Source of the DNA: Hyphomicrobiales bacterium
GTDB lineage: Bacteria > Pseudomonadota > Alphaproteobacteria > Rhizobiales > Xanthobacteraceae
Direction: 5' to 3'
Length of the DNA stretch: 64,000 bases
Assembly (NCBI GenBank): GCA_017305715.1
Contig: JAFKKG010000018.1
Span: forward strand, 62,001-126,000
Positions 42,858 to 51,877 of this stretch are shown piece by piece (position 1 is the stretch's first letter; each line of letters starts with the position of its first letter). The translations under genes were made by a program, and so were the position numbers. The notes beneath the pieces were generated by a model. That model saw only the letters and a list, made by a program, of their open reading frames with translations. It had not been told where the DNA came from and made no database searches.

Positions 42858-44093
42858 TCAGCGTTCGAGGATCGTGATGCAAGCGGTCGCTTCCTCGTAA
42901 TGATGGAAACCACCGCCGTTCTCGGCAATAGCGTGATGCGCACCTTCAACCTGCCGCGCGCCGGCCTCGCCGCGAAGCTGCGTGACGAGTTCGTAGATCT
43001 GCGCAAGGCCGGTGGCACCGATCGGATGGCCGCGCGACTCGAGGCCACCGGAGACGTTGATCGGAATACGGCCGCCGAGCGCCGTTTCGCCGTCGCGCGC
43101 GAGACGGCCGCCATCGCCGATCGGCGTGAAACCGAGCAGTTCGGCCTGGTGCAATTCGGCGAAGGCGCTGGCGTCATGAACCTCGGCCACCGACATATCG
43201 GCGGGGCCGACGCCCGCGATCTCGTAGGCCCGGTTGGACGCGAGACGGCAGAGGTGCCTTTCCAGGTCGTCGGCCTCCCGGTCGGAACCCGAAGCCAGCA
43301 CCGAGGCAGCGATGCGGATCGCCCGGGTCGCACCAAGAGCGCGTGCCTTCTCCGCGGAACAAACGACGGCCGCGGCCGCTCCATCGCTGATCGGCGCGCA
43401 CATCGGCAGCGTCAACGGCCAGGACACCTCGCGGGCCGCCAGCACGTCGTCGGCGGTCATCGAATCCTGATACTGGGCCTTGGGATTGAGTGTCGCGTGC
43501 CGATGGTTCTTCGCGGATACCTCGGCGATGTCGCGCTGCGTCGTTCCGAAGCGATGCATGTGATATCGCGCGAGCGACGCATAGACGTCCATGAAAACGC
43601 TGCGCTTGCCACTGTTCTGTCCAGCGCCCGGCGGCAGGGCGAGGTCCTTGCCGAGTGCCGTCAGACGGCGAATGCTGCCGTCCACGTCGTGCACGTCCCA
43701 GGCTCCGTCGAAAATGGCAAAGGATTTTTCTCGGTCCTTCGAATTCATCTTCTCCGCGCCGACCGCCAGCGCCATATCGCCCTGCCCTGACGCGACATAG
43801 GAAAAAGCGGCATTGAGCGCCGTCGATGCGCTGGCACAAGCATTCTCGACGTTCATCACCGGAATATGTTCGAATCCGAGCGCTCGGAGCACGAGTTGAC
43901 CGCGCACCAGGTGCTGTCCCTCCACAACACCCTGCGCCGTGTTAGCGAAGAACGCGGCCTGAACGTCTTCGCGGGCTACTCCGGCATCGGCGATCGCCTC
44001 CTCCACCGCCCCACGCGCGATCGACTCAAGCCGATCGTCGAGGTAGCGGCCGAACCGCGTCATGCCAACTCCAATGATGTAAACGTCGGTCAT
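42858..44093 (-). CDS. Thiolase-fold protein with altered second Cys motif
   Basis: A 411-residue member of the SCP-x/lipid-transfer thiolase branch. C86 in ENACASAST is the nucleophile and H356 in ESRGHPIGATG is present, but the HDCF motif is HDAS (H306-D307-A308), so the second cysteine is missing. Such members can work as aldolases or with partner proteins, as in steroid side-chain degradation; this is family knowledge, not shown here. It follows livF by 9 bp. The operon's other thiolase has the full set, so the two may act on different steps. Confidence 0.88.
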   Translation of the reverse strand: MTDVYIIGVGMTRFGRYLDDRLESIARGAVEEAIADAGVAREDVQAAFFANTAQGVVEGQHLVRGQLVLRALGFEHIPVMNVENACASASTALNAAFSYVASGQGDMALAVGAEKMNSKDREKSFAIFDGAWDVHDVDGSIRRLTALGKDLALPPGAGQNSGKRSVFMDVYASLARYHMHRFGTTQRDIAEVSAKNHRHATLNPKAQYQDSMTADDVLAAREVSWPLTLPMCAPISDGAAAAVVCSAEKARALGATRAIRIAASVLASGSDREADDLERHLCRLASNRAYEIAGVGPADMSVAEVHDASAFAELHQAELLGFTPIGDGGRLARDGETALGGRIPINVSGGLESRGHPIGATGLAQIYELVTQLRGEAGARQVEGAHHAIAENGGGFHHYEEATACITILER

Positions 44094-44102
44094 GGATTCT
44101 TC

Positions 44103-44804
44103 CTACACGCTGATAAGCGACTCAATGCGGGCACGGTCGGCCTGCAGCTCGGCGCTCGTGCCCGACCAGACCACGCGGCCATTATCGATGACGAACTGCC
44201 GGCGTGCGAGCTTGAGTGGAACCTTCAGATTCTGCTCGACAAGCACGATCGCGACGCCTTCCGCGTTGATCGTGCGGATGGCCTCGATAAGCTGCTCGAC
44301 AATGAGCGGCGCGAGCCCTTCGGTCGGCTCGTCGAGCAGCAGCACTTCGGGATTCGTCAACAGACCGCGGCCGACGGCCAGCATTTGCTGTTCGCCCCCT
44401 GAAAGCGTATCGCCACCCTGCGTCGCCCGCTCCAAAAGGCGGGGGAACAATTGATAGATGCGCTCCAGCGACCACGGGCCCTTGCGGCCCATCACGGTCG
44501 CAATCTTGAGATTTTCCTCGACAGTCAGATTCGGGAAGATGCGCCTGTTCTCCGGAACGAAGGCCAGGCCCAGCCGTCCAAGCTCATAAGGCTTCAGCGC
44601 GGTTGTGTCGCGATCGCCCATCAGTCGTCGCCCGCTGTGCACGGCGTTAAGGCCGATGGCTGCCTTGAGCAGCGTGCTCTTGCCGGCGCCGTTGCGGCCG
44701 ATCAGCGAAACAACCTCTCCCGCCGCGACGTCGATCGACACATGATGCAGGGCCTGGGCCTTGCCGTAGTAGACGTCGCAATCCTGAAGAGCCAGCGCAC
44801 TCAT
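44103..44804 (-). CDS. livF: Liv-type ABC ATPase (LivF-like)
   Basis: A 233-residue ATPase of the branched-chain-acid transporter family. Walker A GRNGAGKSTLLKA, signature TLSGGEQQMLAVGRGL, Walker B VLLLDEPTEGLAPL, and the typical C-terminal VLVEQNLKVPLKLARRQFVI. Its ATG overlaps the LivG stop as ATGA. With LivG it drives the LivH/LivM permease pair encoded just upstream. The transporter is used by many bacteria for aromatic or branched acids as well as amino acids. Confidence 0.92.
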   Translation of the reverse strand: MSALALQDCDVYYGKAQALHHVSIDVAAGEVVSLIGRNGAGKSTLLKAAIGLNAVHSGRRLMGDRDTTALKPYELGRLGLAFVPENRRIFPNLTVEENLKIATVMGRKGPWSLERIYQLFPRLLERATQGGDTLSGGEQQMLAVGRGLLTNPEVLLLDEPTEGLAPLIVEQLIEAIRTINAEGVAIVLVEQNLKVPLKLARRQFVIDNGRVVWSGTSAELQADRARIESLISV

Positions 44805-45559
44805 TCGTCGTTCCCGAGATAGGCTGCGCGTACCGCCGGGTTGGCCTTGATCTCCGCGGGCGAGCCGGACGCCAGCAACTGGCCCTGCACCATCACAACG
44901 ATCTCGTCGGAAATCTGCATCACAACGTCCATGTTATGCTCAATGAGCAAGACGGTTCGCCCCGCAACGATACGCCGTATCAGTTCGATCGCTTGCTCGA
45001 GACGCTCATGGCCGACCCCCGCTAGAGGCTCGTCAAGCAACAATACGCTGGGATCGCTGAGAAGTGCGAGGCCGACCTCGAGGGCCCGCTGGTCGCCGTG
45101 CGAGAGATTCTCGGCCGGAGCGTGCGCAAGTCGCCCGAGTCCAATCTGTTCAAGTACTTTTTCGGCACTTTGCCGAACATCGGCGAAGCGGCCGGCCGGC
45201 ATCCAAAACGGTTGAACGCGATAAAGATGTGCAAATGCCGCGAGTTTCAGGTTCTCCAGCACCGTCATGCCGGAGAAGACTTTTGTGATCTGGAAGCTGC
45301 GGCCGAGGCCGGCCCGCGTCCGGGCATGGACGGAGAGTTTCGTGATATCCCGTCCGTTGAGGATCACCTTCCCGGCGCTCAGGGTCGCATGACCGGACAA
45401 GGCGTTCATCAGTGTGGTCTTGCCGGCGCCATTCGGCCCAATCAATCCGTAGATGCGCCCGGACTCGAAACTGCGGCTGACGCCCGCGACCGCCTTGAGG
45501 CCGCCGAACGCCACCAGGATATTCTCACATTGCAGAGAAATGCCGGTGCTCATGCTCAT
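44801..45559 (-). CDS. livG: Liv-type ABC ATPase (LivG-like)
   Basis: A 252-residue ATPase. Walker A GPNGAGKTTLMNA, a LivG-type signature NLSHGDQRALEVGLAL, Walker B VLLLDEPLAGVGHER, and LIEHNMDVVMQISDEIVVM near the C-terminus. ATG 45559 overlaps the LivM stop; a second ATG two codons later is possible. Part of a block of four overlapping transporter genes. Confidence 0.92.
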   Translation of the reverse strand: MSMSTGISLQCENILVAFGGLKAVAGVSRSFESGRIYGLIGPNGAGKTTLMNALSGHATLSAGKVILNGRDITKLSVHARTRAGLGRSFQITKVFSGMTVLENLKLAAFAHLYRVQPFWMPAGRFADVRQSAEKVLEQIGLGRLAHAPAENLSHGDQRALEVGLALLSDPSVLLLDEPLAGVGHERLEQAIELIRRIVAGRTVLLIEHNMDVVMQISDEIVVMVQGQLLASGSPAEIKANPAVRAAYLGNDE

Positions 45560-46506
45560 TTCGATGCACCCTTACCGATCCGTCCGAGCACCGCGAAGAG
45601 ACCGGCGATGCCATTCGGCAGAAAGATCGTGCAGAGAATGAAGACGATGCCGAGAATGCCATACCAGTGCTGGGTGAACTGACTTAGTTCTTCCTTCAGG
45701 ACCTCGAACACCGCGACGCCAAGGACAGGTCCCAGCAACGTTCCCTTGCCGCCGAGCAATGTCATGATCAGCACGTCACCGGAGGTGCTCCAGTGCAGCA
45801 TCTGCGGGCTCACATAAAACATCAGCGAAGCCAGCAGTGCGCCGCTGACGCCGGCGTAGGCGCCCGATATCATGAACGCACACTGGCGCAGGCGCTGCAC
45901 GTTATAGCCAATCTGCTCGGCGCGAACATCGTTGGCCTGCACCGCTTTCAGCGCGTTACCAAAGGGCGAGACGCGCAACACCGCCATGATCGCCACACCG
46001 ATCACGAACACCGCAATGAGGAAGTAGAAGAAGTTGCGGTTGTTGTAGAAGTCGACGCCGAACATGACCGGCCGCGGAACACCGGGAATGCCGTCCAGGC
46101 CGCCGGTGAACGCACGCAGCTTCGTGCTGGCCAGGATATAGATGAGCTGCGCGAGCGCGAGCGTCAGCAGCGAAAAGAACAAACCTGATACGCGCAGGGC
46201 AAAGACGCTGAGCAGAAAGGCCAGCATCGCGCCGGCAAGGGCAGCCACCAGAAGCGCCGGCAGAAATCCGAATTGGGGTGCCAGCAGCGCCAGGGCATAG
46301 CCACCGGTGCCGAACATGGCGGCATGGCCGAAGGACAACATCCCGGCCATGCCGAAAATCAGGTCGAATCCAACGGCGAAGAGACCCCAGATCAGGATCA
46401 GGCTGACCAGGTTCAGGCTTTCCTCGCTGGCCGACATCATCGGAACGACCATCATCGCAGCGATAATTGCCGCCATGATGATCTGATCAAGACGGAGCAT
46501 GCTCAT
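45556..46506 (-). CDS. livM: Liv-type ABC permease (LivM-like)
   Basis: A 316-residue membrane permease with about eight to ten helices. Diagnostic segments are WGLFAVGFDLIFGMAGMLSF and GHAAMFGTGGYALALLA, SPFGNALKAVQANDVRAEQI (cytoplasmic EAA-like loop) and GDVLIMTLLGGKGTLLGPVL. ATG 46506 overlaps the LivH stop as ATGA and sets the start; frame extends upstream without similarity. No fused ATPase domain is present. Confidence 0.9.
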   Translation of the reverse strand: MSMLRLDQIIMAAIIAAMMVVPMMSASEESLNLVSLILIWGLFAVGFDLIFGMAGMLSFGHAAMFGTGGYALALLAPQFGFLPALLVAALAGAMLAFLLSVFALRVSGLFFSLLTLALAQLIYILASTKLRAFTGGLDGIPGVPRPVMFGVDFYNNRNFFYFLIAVFVIGVAIMAVLRVSPFGNALKAVQANDVRAEQIGYNVQRLRQCAFMISGAYAGVSGALLASLMFYVSPQMLHWSTSGDVLIMTLLGGKGTLLGPVLGVAVFEVLKEELSQFTQHWYGILGIVFILCTIFLPNGIAGLFAVLGRIGKGASK

Positions 46507-47360
46507 GCCGAGCGTCCCTTGCGGCTGAACAGGCCCGACGGCCGCGTCATCAGAGTGACGATGAGCAGGACGAAGGTAATCAGTTCCACCCATTCGGGCG
46601 CGTAGGTAAACCCGGCTGCGCGCGCCATGCCCAGAAGAAGTGCGGCAAGGATAGCGCCTTTGATATTACCGAGACCGCCGATGATCACCACCACGAAGCA
46701 ATCAATGATCACGCTGAAACCCATACCAAGCTCAATCGGCACGAGCGGAGCCGCCACAACCCCGCCGAGCGCGGCAAGCCCAGAGCCGAGCGCAAATACC
46801 GCCGTGCGCACGCGCGACACGTTGATGCCGAGCGTCTGGGCCATCTCCGAGTCCGAACTCGCAGCGCGGATCACCATGCCGAGCCGGCTGCGATCGAGCA
46901 GCAGGAACAGCAAGGCCGACACAAGGGCCCCGAAGCCGATGATAAACAGGCGATAGGAAGGAATTTGGCTGCCCAGCATCGCAATCGGCTGCGAAAACAG
47001 CGCGGGCGTCGGTACCTGCTTGTAGTCCAGGCCCCAGATCAAACGGACCGATTCCTCGATCACCAGAATGAAGCCGAACGTCAGCAGAAGCTGATAGATG
47101 TGATCGCGGCTGTAGACCGGCCGCAGCGTCGTTACTTCCATCGCCGCGCCGAGCGCGGCGACGACGATCGGCGCGAACGCAAGCCCGATCCAGAACGAGC
47201 CGGTCCAGTGGACGATCTGATAACAAACATAGGCGCCAAGCATGTAAAGGGCGCCGTGGGCAAAATTGATTACGCCCAGCATGCCGAAGATCAGCGTCAG
47301 TCCCGCTGCCAGCAGGAACAGCAGGAAGCTTAAACTTAAGCCGATAACGATCGTCGACAC
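46503..47360 (-). CDS. livH: Liv-type ABC permease (LivH-like)
   Basis: A 285-residue permease with about eight membrane helices. It has LTLIFGMLGVINFAHGALYM, RAASSDSEMAQTLGINVSRV (EAA-like loop) and VIIGGLGNIKGAILAALLLG, all typical of LivH. Translation begins at GTG 47360; I see no ATG nearby that keeps the first helix. It follows the binding-protein gene by 68 bp, the largest gap inside the unit. Confidence 0.9.
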   Translation of the reverse strand: MSTIVIGLSLSFLLFLLAAGLTLIFGMLGVINFAHGALYMLGAYVCYQIVHWTGSFWIGLAFAPIVVAALGAAMEVTTLRPVYSRDHIYQLLLTFGFILVIEESVRLIWGLDYKQVPTPALFSQPIAMLGSQIPSYRLFIIGFGALVSALLFLLLDRSRLGMVIRAASSDSEMAQTLGINVSRVRTAVFALGSGLAALGGVVAAPLVPIELGMGFSVIIDCFVVVIIGGLGNIKGAILAALLLGMARAAGFTYAPEWVELITFVLLIVTLMTRPSGLFSRKGRSA

Positions 47361-47428
47361 GCCAGAGATCCACGGGTTCGTATCGAAGGGTGAGGCGCGC
47401 CCCGCTGCGGGGGTACGCCTGGTGCTGA

Positions 47429-48613
47429 TCAGCAGGCGTCGAACAGTTTCGACGCGTCAAAAACGTCTGTGATCTTCATGGTCAGCGGCGGCAACGGTGA
47501 TTGTCCTTCAACCACCACGCCCCAAAGACCGACCTGTGCCGCCTGGTGATCGCAAGCGCGCATGACCTTCATGCCCTCGAGCGAGTTGCCGCGGGTGCTC
47601 TTGGCAAAGGCATCGACCCACACTTCGCGGTCCCAGCTTCCGGTGGCTTCAACGACATCAAGCCACCAGCTTATGCCATCGTAAGCCTCTCCTGCAAAGC
47701 TCGAGGGCCATTCATTATACTTTGCCCGGTAGGCCTCGACGAACTTCTTGTTCGCGGGATTGTCGACGCTGAAATGGTATCGGACGCCGGAATAAACGCC
47801 TACCGCCGCCGGGCCGACGGCCGCCGCAAGCGTCTCGTCCTGCAGAACCGGGCCGAACTGAACCTTGGTCTTGTTGAGACCGACCTGACCGGACTGCTTG
47901 AGGAAGGTGACCGCGTCGTTGCCCGTGACCATGACGGCGATGCCGTCGGCGTCGGACTTGGCCATTTTGTCGACGATGACCGAATAGTCACGGTTGCCAA
48001 GCGGAGCATAGTCGTTGCCGACGATCTCGATACCCGCCTTCTTCGCCTCGGCGACGAACAAATCCCAGCCGTCACGGGTGGCTTGGTAATCGGCGGTCAC
48101 GCCGTAGATCTTCTTCAGCCCCTTCACCTTCGCAAATTCGACGCACATACGGATTTCCATGCCGAGCGTGTTCGAGGTCCGGAACGTATAGCGCGAACCA
48201 TTGGGCCGCGTGATCTTGTCGTCGGCCGAAATGGTGGCCAGAAGCGGTATCTTGCGCTGATCGGCGAGCCCCTGCAGCGCCAGCGTCGAAGCCGAACCAA
48301 CCGCTCCGAACATCATCTGGGCGCCGCCTGCGAGCAGGCGGGTCGCCTTCTGGACCGCGGGCTGCGGCTTGGTCTCGTCGTCTTCCCATGACACCCGAAT
48401 AGGTTTGCCGAGGACCTTGCCTCCGCGATCGGCAATGGCCAGTTCCACCCCCTGCCGCATGTCCTTGCCGATGATGCCGTAAGCTCCGGAGAACGCCAAA
48501 ATGCCGGCGATATGGAATTCGCCAGGCTCGTCCGCGGCCCCGCTGCTCGTCACCGGGTTCAAAGCCATTAGCGCCACGCCTGCAGAACTCATCAAAAACG
48601 TGCGGCGATCCAT
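47429..48613 (-). CDS. Liv-type ABC substrate-binding protein, first gene of operon
   Basis: Periplasmic binding protein of 394 residues. MDRRTFLMSSAGVALMALNP gives a Tat-like signal (RRTF). Mature motifs: GILAFSGAYGIIGKDMRQGV, GGKVLGKPIRVSWEDDETKP and AAVQKATRLL-like AVQKATRLLAGGAQMMFGAV. GGGAGGTGTT lies just before ATG 48613, which is preferred over an in-frame ATG four codons upstream. It leads the unit running down to 37748 and faces a TetR gene across tandem palindromes. The ligand is unknown; the ligases and thiolases downstream imply a carboxylic acid rather than an amino acid. Confidence 0.9.
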   Translation of the reverse strand: MDRRTFLMSSAGVALMALNPVTSSGAADEPGEFHIAGILAFSGAYGIIGKDMRQGVELAIADRGGKVLGKPIRVSWEDDETKPQPAVQKATRLLAGGAQMMFGAVGSASTLALQGLADQRKIPLLATISADDKITRPNGSRYTFRTSNTLGMEIRMCVEFAKVKGLKKIYGVTADYQATRDGWDLFVAEAKKAGIEIVGNDYAPLGNRDYSVIVDKMAKSDADGIAVMVTGNDAVTFLKQSGQVGLNKTKVQFGPVLQDETLAAAVGPAAVGVYSGVRYHFSVDNPANKKFVEAYRAKYNEWPSSFAGEAYDGISWWLDVVEATGSWDREVWVDAFAKSTRGNSLEGMKVMRACDHQAAQVGLWGVVVEGQSPLPPLTMKITDVFDASKLFDAC

Positions 48614-48648
48614 AACACCTCCCAATAAAACTCTTAGATCGTTCTGTT

Positions 48649-48684
48649 CTACTTTCGAGTAGGCTGTCTCTTACTTTGAAGTAA
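48649..48684. promoter_or_regulatory. Tandem 14-bp palindromes, candidate TetR operator
   Basis: CTACTTTCGAGTAG (48649-48662) and TTACTTTGAAGTAA (48671-48684) are each inverted repeats and fit one consensus, YTACTTTSRAGTAR. Their centres are 22 bp apart, two helical turns, so two dimers could bind the same face. They lie between the divergent binding-protein operon and the tetR gene, about 35 bp upstream of the former's start codon. Regulation of both sides by the TetR protein is inferred. Confidence 0.7.
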
Positions 48685-48798
48685 ATGTCAAGCATGCAGC
48701 GACCTCGATTACCTGCGTCTTGAACACCAGCGCAATAATGTGCATTGAATTCAAAAATGCGACGGTGCGTCGCTCCCGCAACTTGGGGAAGCAATCGG

Positions 48799-49449
48799 AT
48801 GTCGAAGAAGCCCGCTAGTCGCAAGCGTCCCAATAGTTGGGAAAGCGCCGACTTGCGCCAGGAACAGCACGAAGCGAAGCGTCGTCTGATCCTTAAACAG
48901 GCCGCGGTTCTGTTCGCCGACCGAGGCTTTCACGAGACAACGATCGACCAGATCGCCGACGCACTTCACGTGAGCAAACCTACGATCTACTACTACATCG
49001 ATAGCAAAGAGGAGTTGCTGTACGATATTGCGCATACGGGTCTTGCGGACTTGAACGTGGCGCTGTCCCGCGATCAAAATGCTGCGCTCCCGGCGATCGA
49101 TCGTCTCGCGCAATTTTTCACGATGTATGGCAGACTTATTCTATCGGAGTTTGGGGTCTGTCTGGCCCTCATCAGCGACCGCTCGCTGAACCCACAATCG
49201 CGACGCAGGCTACGTTCGCTAAAGAAGCAGTTTGAAATCACAGTCCGGACAATTCTCGATGAAGGCCGCCAGGACGGCACAATCTGCGTGGACGACCCAA
49301 AGATGTTTACATTCGCCATTTTTGGTGCGTTCAACTGGGCCCCTCAATGGTTTTCGAATAAGGGCCCATCCAGCACCGATCAGGTCATAGCTGCCATGTT
49401 CGAAGTATTCCGGAAGGTGGCCAGTCAGAAAAGTCCGCGCGGTGATTAA
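48799..49449 (+). CDS. TetR-family transcriptional regulator
   Basis: A 216-residue repressor-type regulator. The N-terminal helix-turn-helix (about residues 25-75) reads KQAAVLFADRGFHETTIDQI and ADALHVSKPTIYYYIDSKEE, matching TetR/AcrR. The C-terminal ligand domain is similar in layout to FadR/KstR2-like regulators that bind acyl-CoA. ATG 48799 with GGGGAAG upstream is preferred over an upstream in-frame ATG. It diverges from the importer/ligase/thiolase operon across two matching palindromes, the standard layout for a repressor released by a pathway intermediate. Confidence 0.9.
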   Translation: MSKKPASRKRPNSWESADLRQEQHEAKRRLILKQAAVLFADRGFHETTIDQIADALHVSKPTIYYYIDSKEELLYDIAHTGLADLNVALSRDQNAALPAIDRLAQFFTMYGRLILSEFGVCLALISDRSLNPQSRRRLRSLKKQFEITVRTILDEGRQDGTICVDDPKMFTFAIFGAFNWAPQWFSNKGPSSTDQVIAAMFEVFRKVASQKSPRGD

Positions 49450-49580
49450 ACGCCTTCCATAGGCTGGCTTTGATCATCCGGAGTCTCGACCCCCAGCATA
49501 CGGCGATTAATATGCAGTCGCACTCTCGGAGATCGCTCGGTCCTAGTTGATGCAGTACGAGGCCTAAGCACCAAACGTGA

Positions 49581-50602
49581 TCCTCGCGCTCACCCACAAT
49601 CAAAGACGTAGCTCGGCATCTAGGGCTATCGCATTCCACGGTATCGCGAGCATTAACCGGTGCACCCGGCCTGAGTGCCGAGACGCGCGACGCTGTCTTC
49701 GCCGCAGCCGCGCAGATGCAATACGTCCCGAATTCGTCCGCCCGATTGATGAAGAGGGCGCAAGGCGCGATTATCGGGCTCGTCATTCCACATATTCGAC
49801 TTGCATTCTACGGCGCGGTGACGCGGGCGCTCGCCGCTGCATGCCGCAAATTGTCGTTTCAGATCATGCTGAGTGTAACGGAGGACAACCCGGAAATTGA
49901 GCAAAGCAGCGTGCGGGCTCTTGTCGAAGCACGTGCGGCCGGCATCGTTATCATGCCGACACTGAATTGCCGTGCCGAGACAATGAACTTCCTCAAGCTC
50001 GTTTCCACGGTTCAGATCATGCGGCATCAGCCAAGGGTGTCCGCCAATGTAGTCCGATTCGGCGATGCTCAAGGAATTCGGGACGCGACCGAGCATCTCC
50101 TTTCGCTGGGCCACCTGGATATCGGCTTCATAGGGGCCTCCCCTGAGACTGCGGCCGGTCGACTGCGACTTTCTGCCTTCGAGGCCGCGGTCAACGGAGC
50201 CGGGCTCGCCGCTCAGAAGACCGTGTACACCGGTCCTACCCATTCGGACTTTGGCGAAACGGCGACAGGGATGATACTGGACGCACGCGAGAGGCCGAGC
50301 GCCCTGCTGGTCGGAAGTTCGGAGATCACACCGGGTGTCCTCAAAGTCATCAAGCGCCGAAGAATTGATGTCCCGAAAGAACTATCCATCTTGACCTACG
50401 GTGATCATGAATGGCTTGAGCTCTTTCTCCGTCGATAACCGCGATACAGATGCCGACCGAGAAGCTGGCCGAAACGATAGGCGCACAACTTTTCGAACAA
50501 ATTCTCTCGACAGGACGCGGCAGGCCTGACAGCGACATCGTCCTGCCGCTGGAGCTTCAAGTTCGTGAATCTACGGCGATACATGTCGCACACAGGCAAT
50601 GA
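49581..50602 (+). pseudogene. LacI-family regulator, start lost and frameshifted
   Basis: In frame from 49581, PTIKDVARHLGLSHSTVSRA is an intact LacI-type helix-turn-helix, continuing LTGAPGLSAETRDAVFAAAA and QYVPNSSARLMK into the sugar-binding fold. A TGA at 49578 directly precedes it and no ATG, GTG or TTG occurs before the HTH, so no usual start remains; ATG 49716 would give a protein without HTH. Near 50424 a one-base loss shifts the frame: the reading frame stops at 50438, while the next frame supplies the expected end (QMPTEKLAETIGAQLFEQIL) to TGA 50602. Two independent lesions argue for a true pseudogene. Confidence 0.8.
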
Positions 50603-50747
50603 CGCCAAAACGCCCTTGCACTGCAAGATGTAGATGCCCAACTGCAGCGGCAACTGCTAGCGCGGCCAAGATGATCTCTTCGTCCTCGTGAAGGCACATA
50701 AGATCGACGCACCGGCCCAACTGCTCGCCGGAATACACCTCGGCCAC
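50571..50747 (-). CDS. Possible small ORF overlapping the LacI remnant
   Basis: A 58-codon frame starting GTG 50747 with GAGG six bases upstream, encoding MAEVYSGEQLGRCVDLMCLH then an alanine/valine-rich segment. I recognise no family. It overlaps the end of the LacI pseudogene on the other strand. The composition is protein-like, but chance is a serious alternative. The stretch 50748-50941 beside it shows nothing. Confidence 0.2.
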   Translation of the reverse strand: MAEVYSGEQLGRCVDLMCLHEDEEIILAALAVAAAVGHLHLAVQGRFGVIACVRHVSP

Positions 50748-50941
50748 TTTAGACCTCTTCTAGAATCGATACTGGGATAGTTGACAGGTCCACCGCTTCA
50801 GTTTCCGAGAAAGGCGGAAACACCTCCGAGGCCGCCTGCCACATGATCTTGCTAACGGATTACCAAATCTGAAAAAGCTTCCCGCCATGCCGTAGCAGAT
50901 GGGACCAACCGGGTTCCCAAGAGGGGCAGCTTCCGTGAGCC

Positions 50942-51877
50942 TCAAGATCGCAAGTGAGCCGGAATTGGGTGAAGATCCTTTGGGCGCCCAGCTTTGACAA
51001 TCTGGTCTGAGACATCGTGGCCAATCAATCCAACAAGTCGGCGAGAGACATGGATCAGGCGCTTCAAATCGAGACCAGTGGTGAGCCCGATCTCATCGCA
51101 AAGATTCACCAAGTCTTCTGTGCAAACGTTGCCCGTAGCGCCGGGCGCAAACGGACATCCGCCGAGACCGCCTATCGCCGCATCGAAGCGTCGCGCGCCG
51201 GCATCATAGGCTGCAAGGATATTAACCAGTCCAAGACCTCGCGTGTTGTGAAAGTGGAGTGTAAGCTTGTCAGACGGCAACAGATTCAGGGTCTCGTCAA
51301 CTAGCTGAGATACCTGCCTAGGATTGGCCATACCCGTTGTGTCCGCAAGCGTTATGCCGTCGACACCAAGGTCAAGATAGCGTTTGACAATATTCAGCAC
51401 CTTCTCAGGCGGCTGCAGGCCCTCGAACGGACAACCGAACGCTGTCGCTATCGAGCCGTTGACCAAGACGCCGCGTTGGCGTGCCGGCTTGACGATTTCG
51501 GCGAAAGACAGCAGCGAACGTTCGTGCGTCATGTTCATGTTTGCGCGATTATGCATTTCACTCGCCGACATTACGAAGTTGAGTTCATCGGCCCCGGCTG
51601 CCAACGCAAGTTCCGCTCCTTTGTGGTTAGGAATTAGAGCCGTGTAGATAGTATCGGGGCGCCGTTCGATGCCAATAAATACCTCGGCGGCGTCTCGCAG
51701 AGACGGTACTGCCCTCGGTGAGACGAATGACGACACTTCAATGCGACGGAAGCCGATAGCAGACATCGCATTGATCAGTTGTATTTTATCTTGGGTTTCG
51801 ATCCATTTTGGTTCGATTTGAAGTCCGTCCCGCGGCGAAACCTCTTGAATCACGATGTCCGACCGCGTGGCCATCAT
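50942..51877 (-). CDS. HMG-CoA lyase family protein
   Basis: A 311-residue TIM-barrel lyase. IQEVSPRDGLQIEPKWI carries the catalytic Arg-Asp, HFHNTRGLGLVNILAAYDAG the metal-binding His-x-His, and GGLGGCPFAPGATGNVCTED the flexible-loop cysteine. All key residues of HMG-CoA lyase are present, so it should split 3-hydroxy-3-methylglutaryl-CoA or a related branched acyl-CoA. Its ATG overlaps the stop of the CoA-transferase gene as ATGA, which implies that the transferase supplies its thioester substrate. Confidence 0.9.
   Translation of the reverse strand: MMATRSDIVIQEVSPRDGLQIEPKWIETQDKIQLINAMSAIGFRRIEVSSFVSPRAVPSLRDAAEVFIGIERRPDTIYTALIPNHKGAELALAAGADELNFVMSASEMHNRANMNMTHERSLLSFAEIVKPARQRGVLVNGSIATAFGCPFEGLQPPEKVLNIVKRYLDLGVDGITLADTTGMANPRQVSQLVDETLNLLPSDKLTLHFHNTRGLGLVNILAAYDAGARRFDAAIGGLGGCPFAPGATGNVCTEDLVNLCDEIGLTTGLDLKRLIHVSRRLVGLIGHDVSDQIVKAGRPKDLHPIPAHLRS

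Noticed and set aside
49716-50438. Intact 240-residue LacI-like binding protein without HTH
   Set aside because: The HTH is encoded in frame just upstream and the true C-terminus in the next frame downstream, so this is a piece of a broken gene.
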